Assembly (NCBI GenBank): GCA_022713905.1
Contig: JAIHTM010000168.1
Coordinates: 1-5,994, forward strand
Length of the DNA: 5,994 bases
Source of the DNA: Collinsella sp.
GTDB taxonomy: Bacteria; Actinomycetota; Coriobacteriia; Coriobacteriales; Coriobacteriaceae
Direction of reading: 5' to 3'
Both the position numbers and the translations under genes were made by a program. Shown one piece after another: positions 5,882 to 5,994 of this stretch. The notes under the pieces were generated by a model. The model made no database searches. It was not told the DNA's origin and saw only the letters and a list, made by a program, of their open reading frames with translations. The first letter of the stretch is position 1, and each line of letters starts with the position of its first letter.

Positions 5882-5956
5882 ACCCTTGACGGAAACAGCG
5901 ACGCCGATGTTTTGGCAATGCCAGCGAGCGCCGCCCAGAGCGAACAAGTTGGCATG

Positions 5957-5994
5957 AAAAAGGCAAGGCATAGACCTTCTGGTCATGCCTTGCC
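5957..5994 (-). terminator. Rho-independent terminator of an upstream gene
   Basis: On the minus strand GGCAAGGCAT (5985-5994) plus GACC (5981-5984) pairs with GGTC (5973-5976) and ATGCCTTGCC (5962-5971). There is one bulged base (5972) and an AGAA loop. Five Us follow directly (5957-5961). This is a strong intrinsic terminator that closes a minus-strand gene starting beyond the right edge. The stem ends at the window edge, so it may extend further and may also work on the plus strand. Confidence 0.88.

Noticed and set aside
4981..5889. 302-codon plus-strand open frame opposite the binding protein
   Set aside because: It is antisense to a binding protein with clear signal peptide and family 3 motifs, and shows no domain of its own.
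5604..5966. Minus-strand open frames of 120 and 65 codons in the transporter leader
   Set aside because: They overlap the binding-protein start or promoter region in other frames, lack convincing ribosome sites, and match no family I recognise.

Overview
The window is a GC-rich bacterial segment in which all five supported genes lie on the minus strand. Reading in the direction of transcription (right to left), they are: an amino-acid-type ABC transporter (binding lipoprotein, permease, ATPase), an M20-family metallopeptidase, and peptide chain release factor 1 (prfA). Long open frames on the plus strand are antisense shadows typical of high-GC coding DNA. The composition, strong GGAGG-type ribosome sites, the RF1 catalytic-loop variant (GPGGQ-C-VNTT) and the style of intergenic palindromes suggest an actinomycete of class Coriobacteriia, possibly Collinsella-like. 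That assignment is an impression from sequence character and needs a database search.

Layout. 5957-5994: a strong intrinsic terminator closing an upstream gene that lies outside the window. 5746-5956: leader and probable promoter of the transporter. 5745-4819: solute-binding protein with a combined twin-arginine and lipobox signal. 4809-3661: permease with a long extra N-terminal membrane region. 3638-2856: ATPase. 2845-2809: hairpin plus U-tract between the ATPase and the peptidase, abutting the peptidase ribosome site. 2798-1371: M20 peptidase. 1371-1337: a 35-nt perfect palindrome touching the peptidase stop codon. 1370-1144: leader of prfA, with a weak promoter candidate and a tiny UAG-ended open frame. 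1143-76: prfA. 72-45: a perfect 12-bp hairpin just after prfA. Positions 1-44 hold no recognisable gene on either strand.

How they work together. The binding protein, permease and ATPase form a complete HisJ/HisM/HisP-type importer for a polar amino acid or similar small compound. The gaps are 9 nt and 22 nt, and the permease ribosome site overlaps the binding-protein stop codon. The M20 enzyme has no signal peptide and should act in the cytoplasm, so it may hydrolyse an imported peptide-like or N-acylated amino acid. A terminator-like hairpin separates it from the transporter, so co-expression may be partial. prfA is a housekeeping gene, probably transcribed from its own promoter.

No mobile element, CRISPR array, tRNA or rRNA was seen. 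The least ordinary features are the palindromes bracketing the peptidase gene, the terminator/ribosome-site overlap, the enlarged permease N-terminus and the Tat-type lipoprotein signal on the binding protein. I did not find clear evidence of an undescribed multi-gene system.
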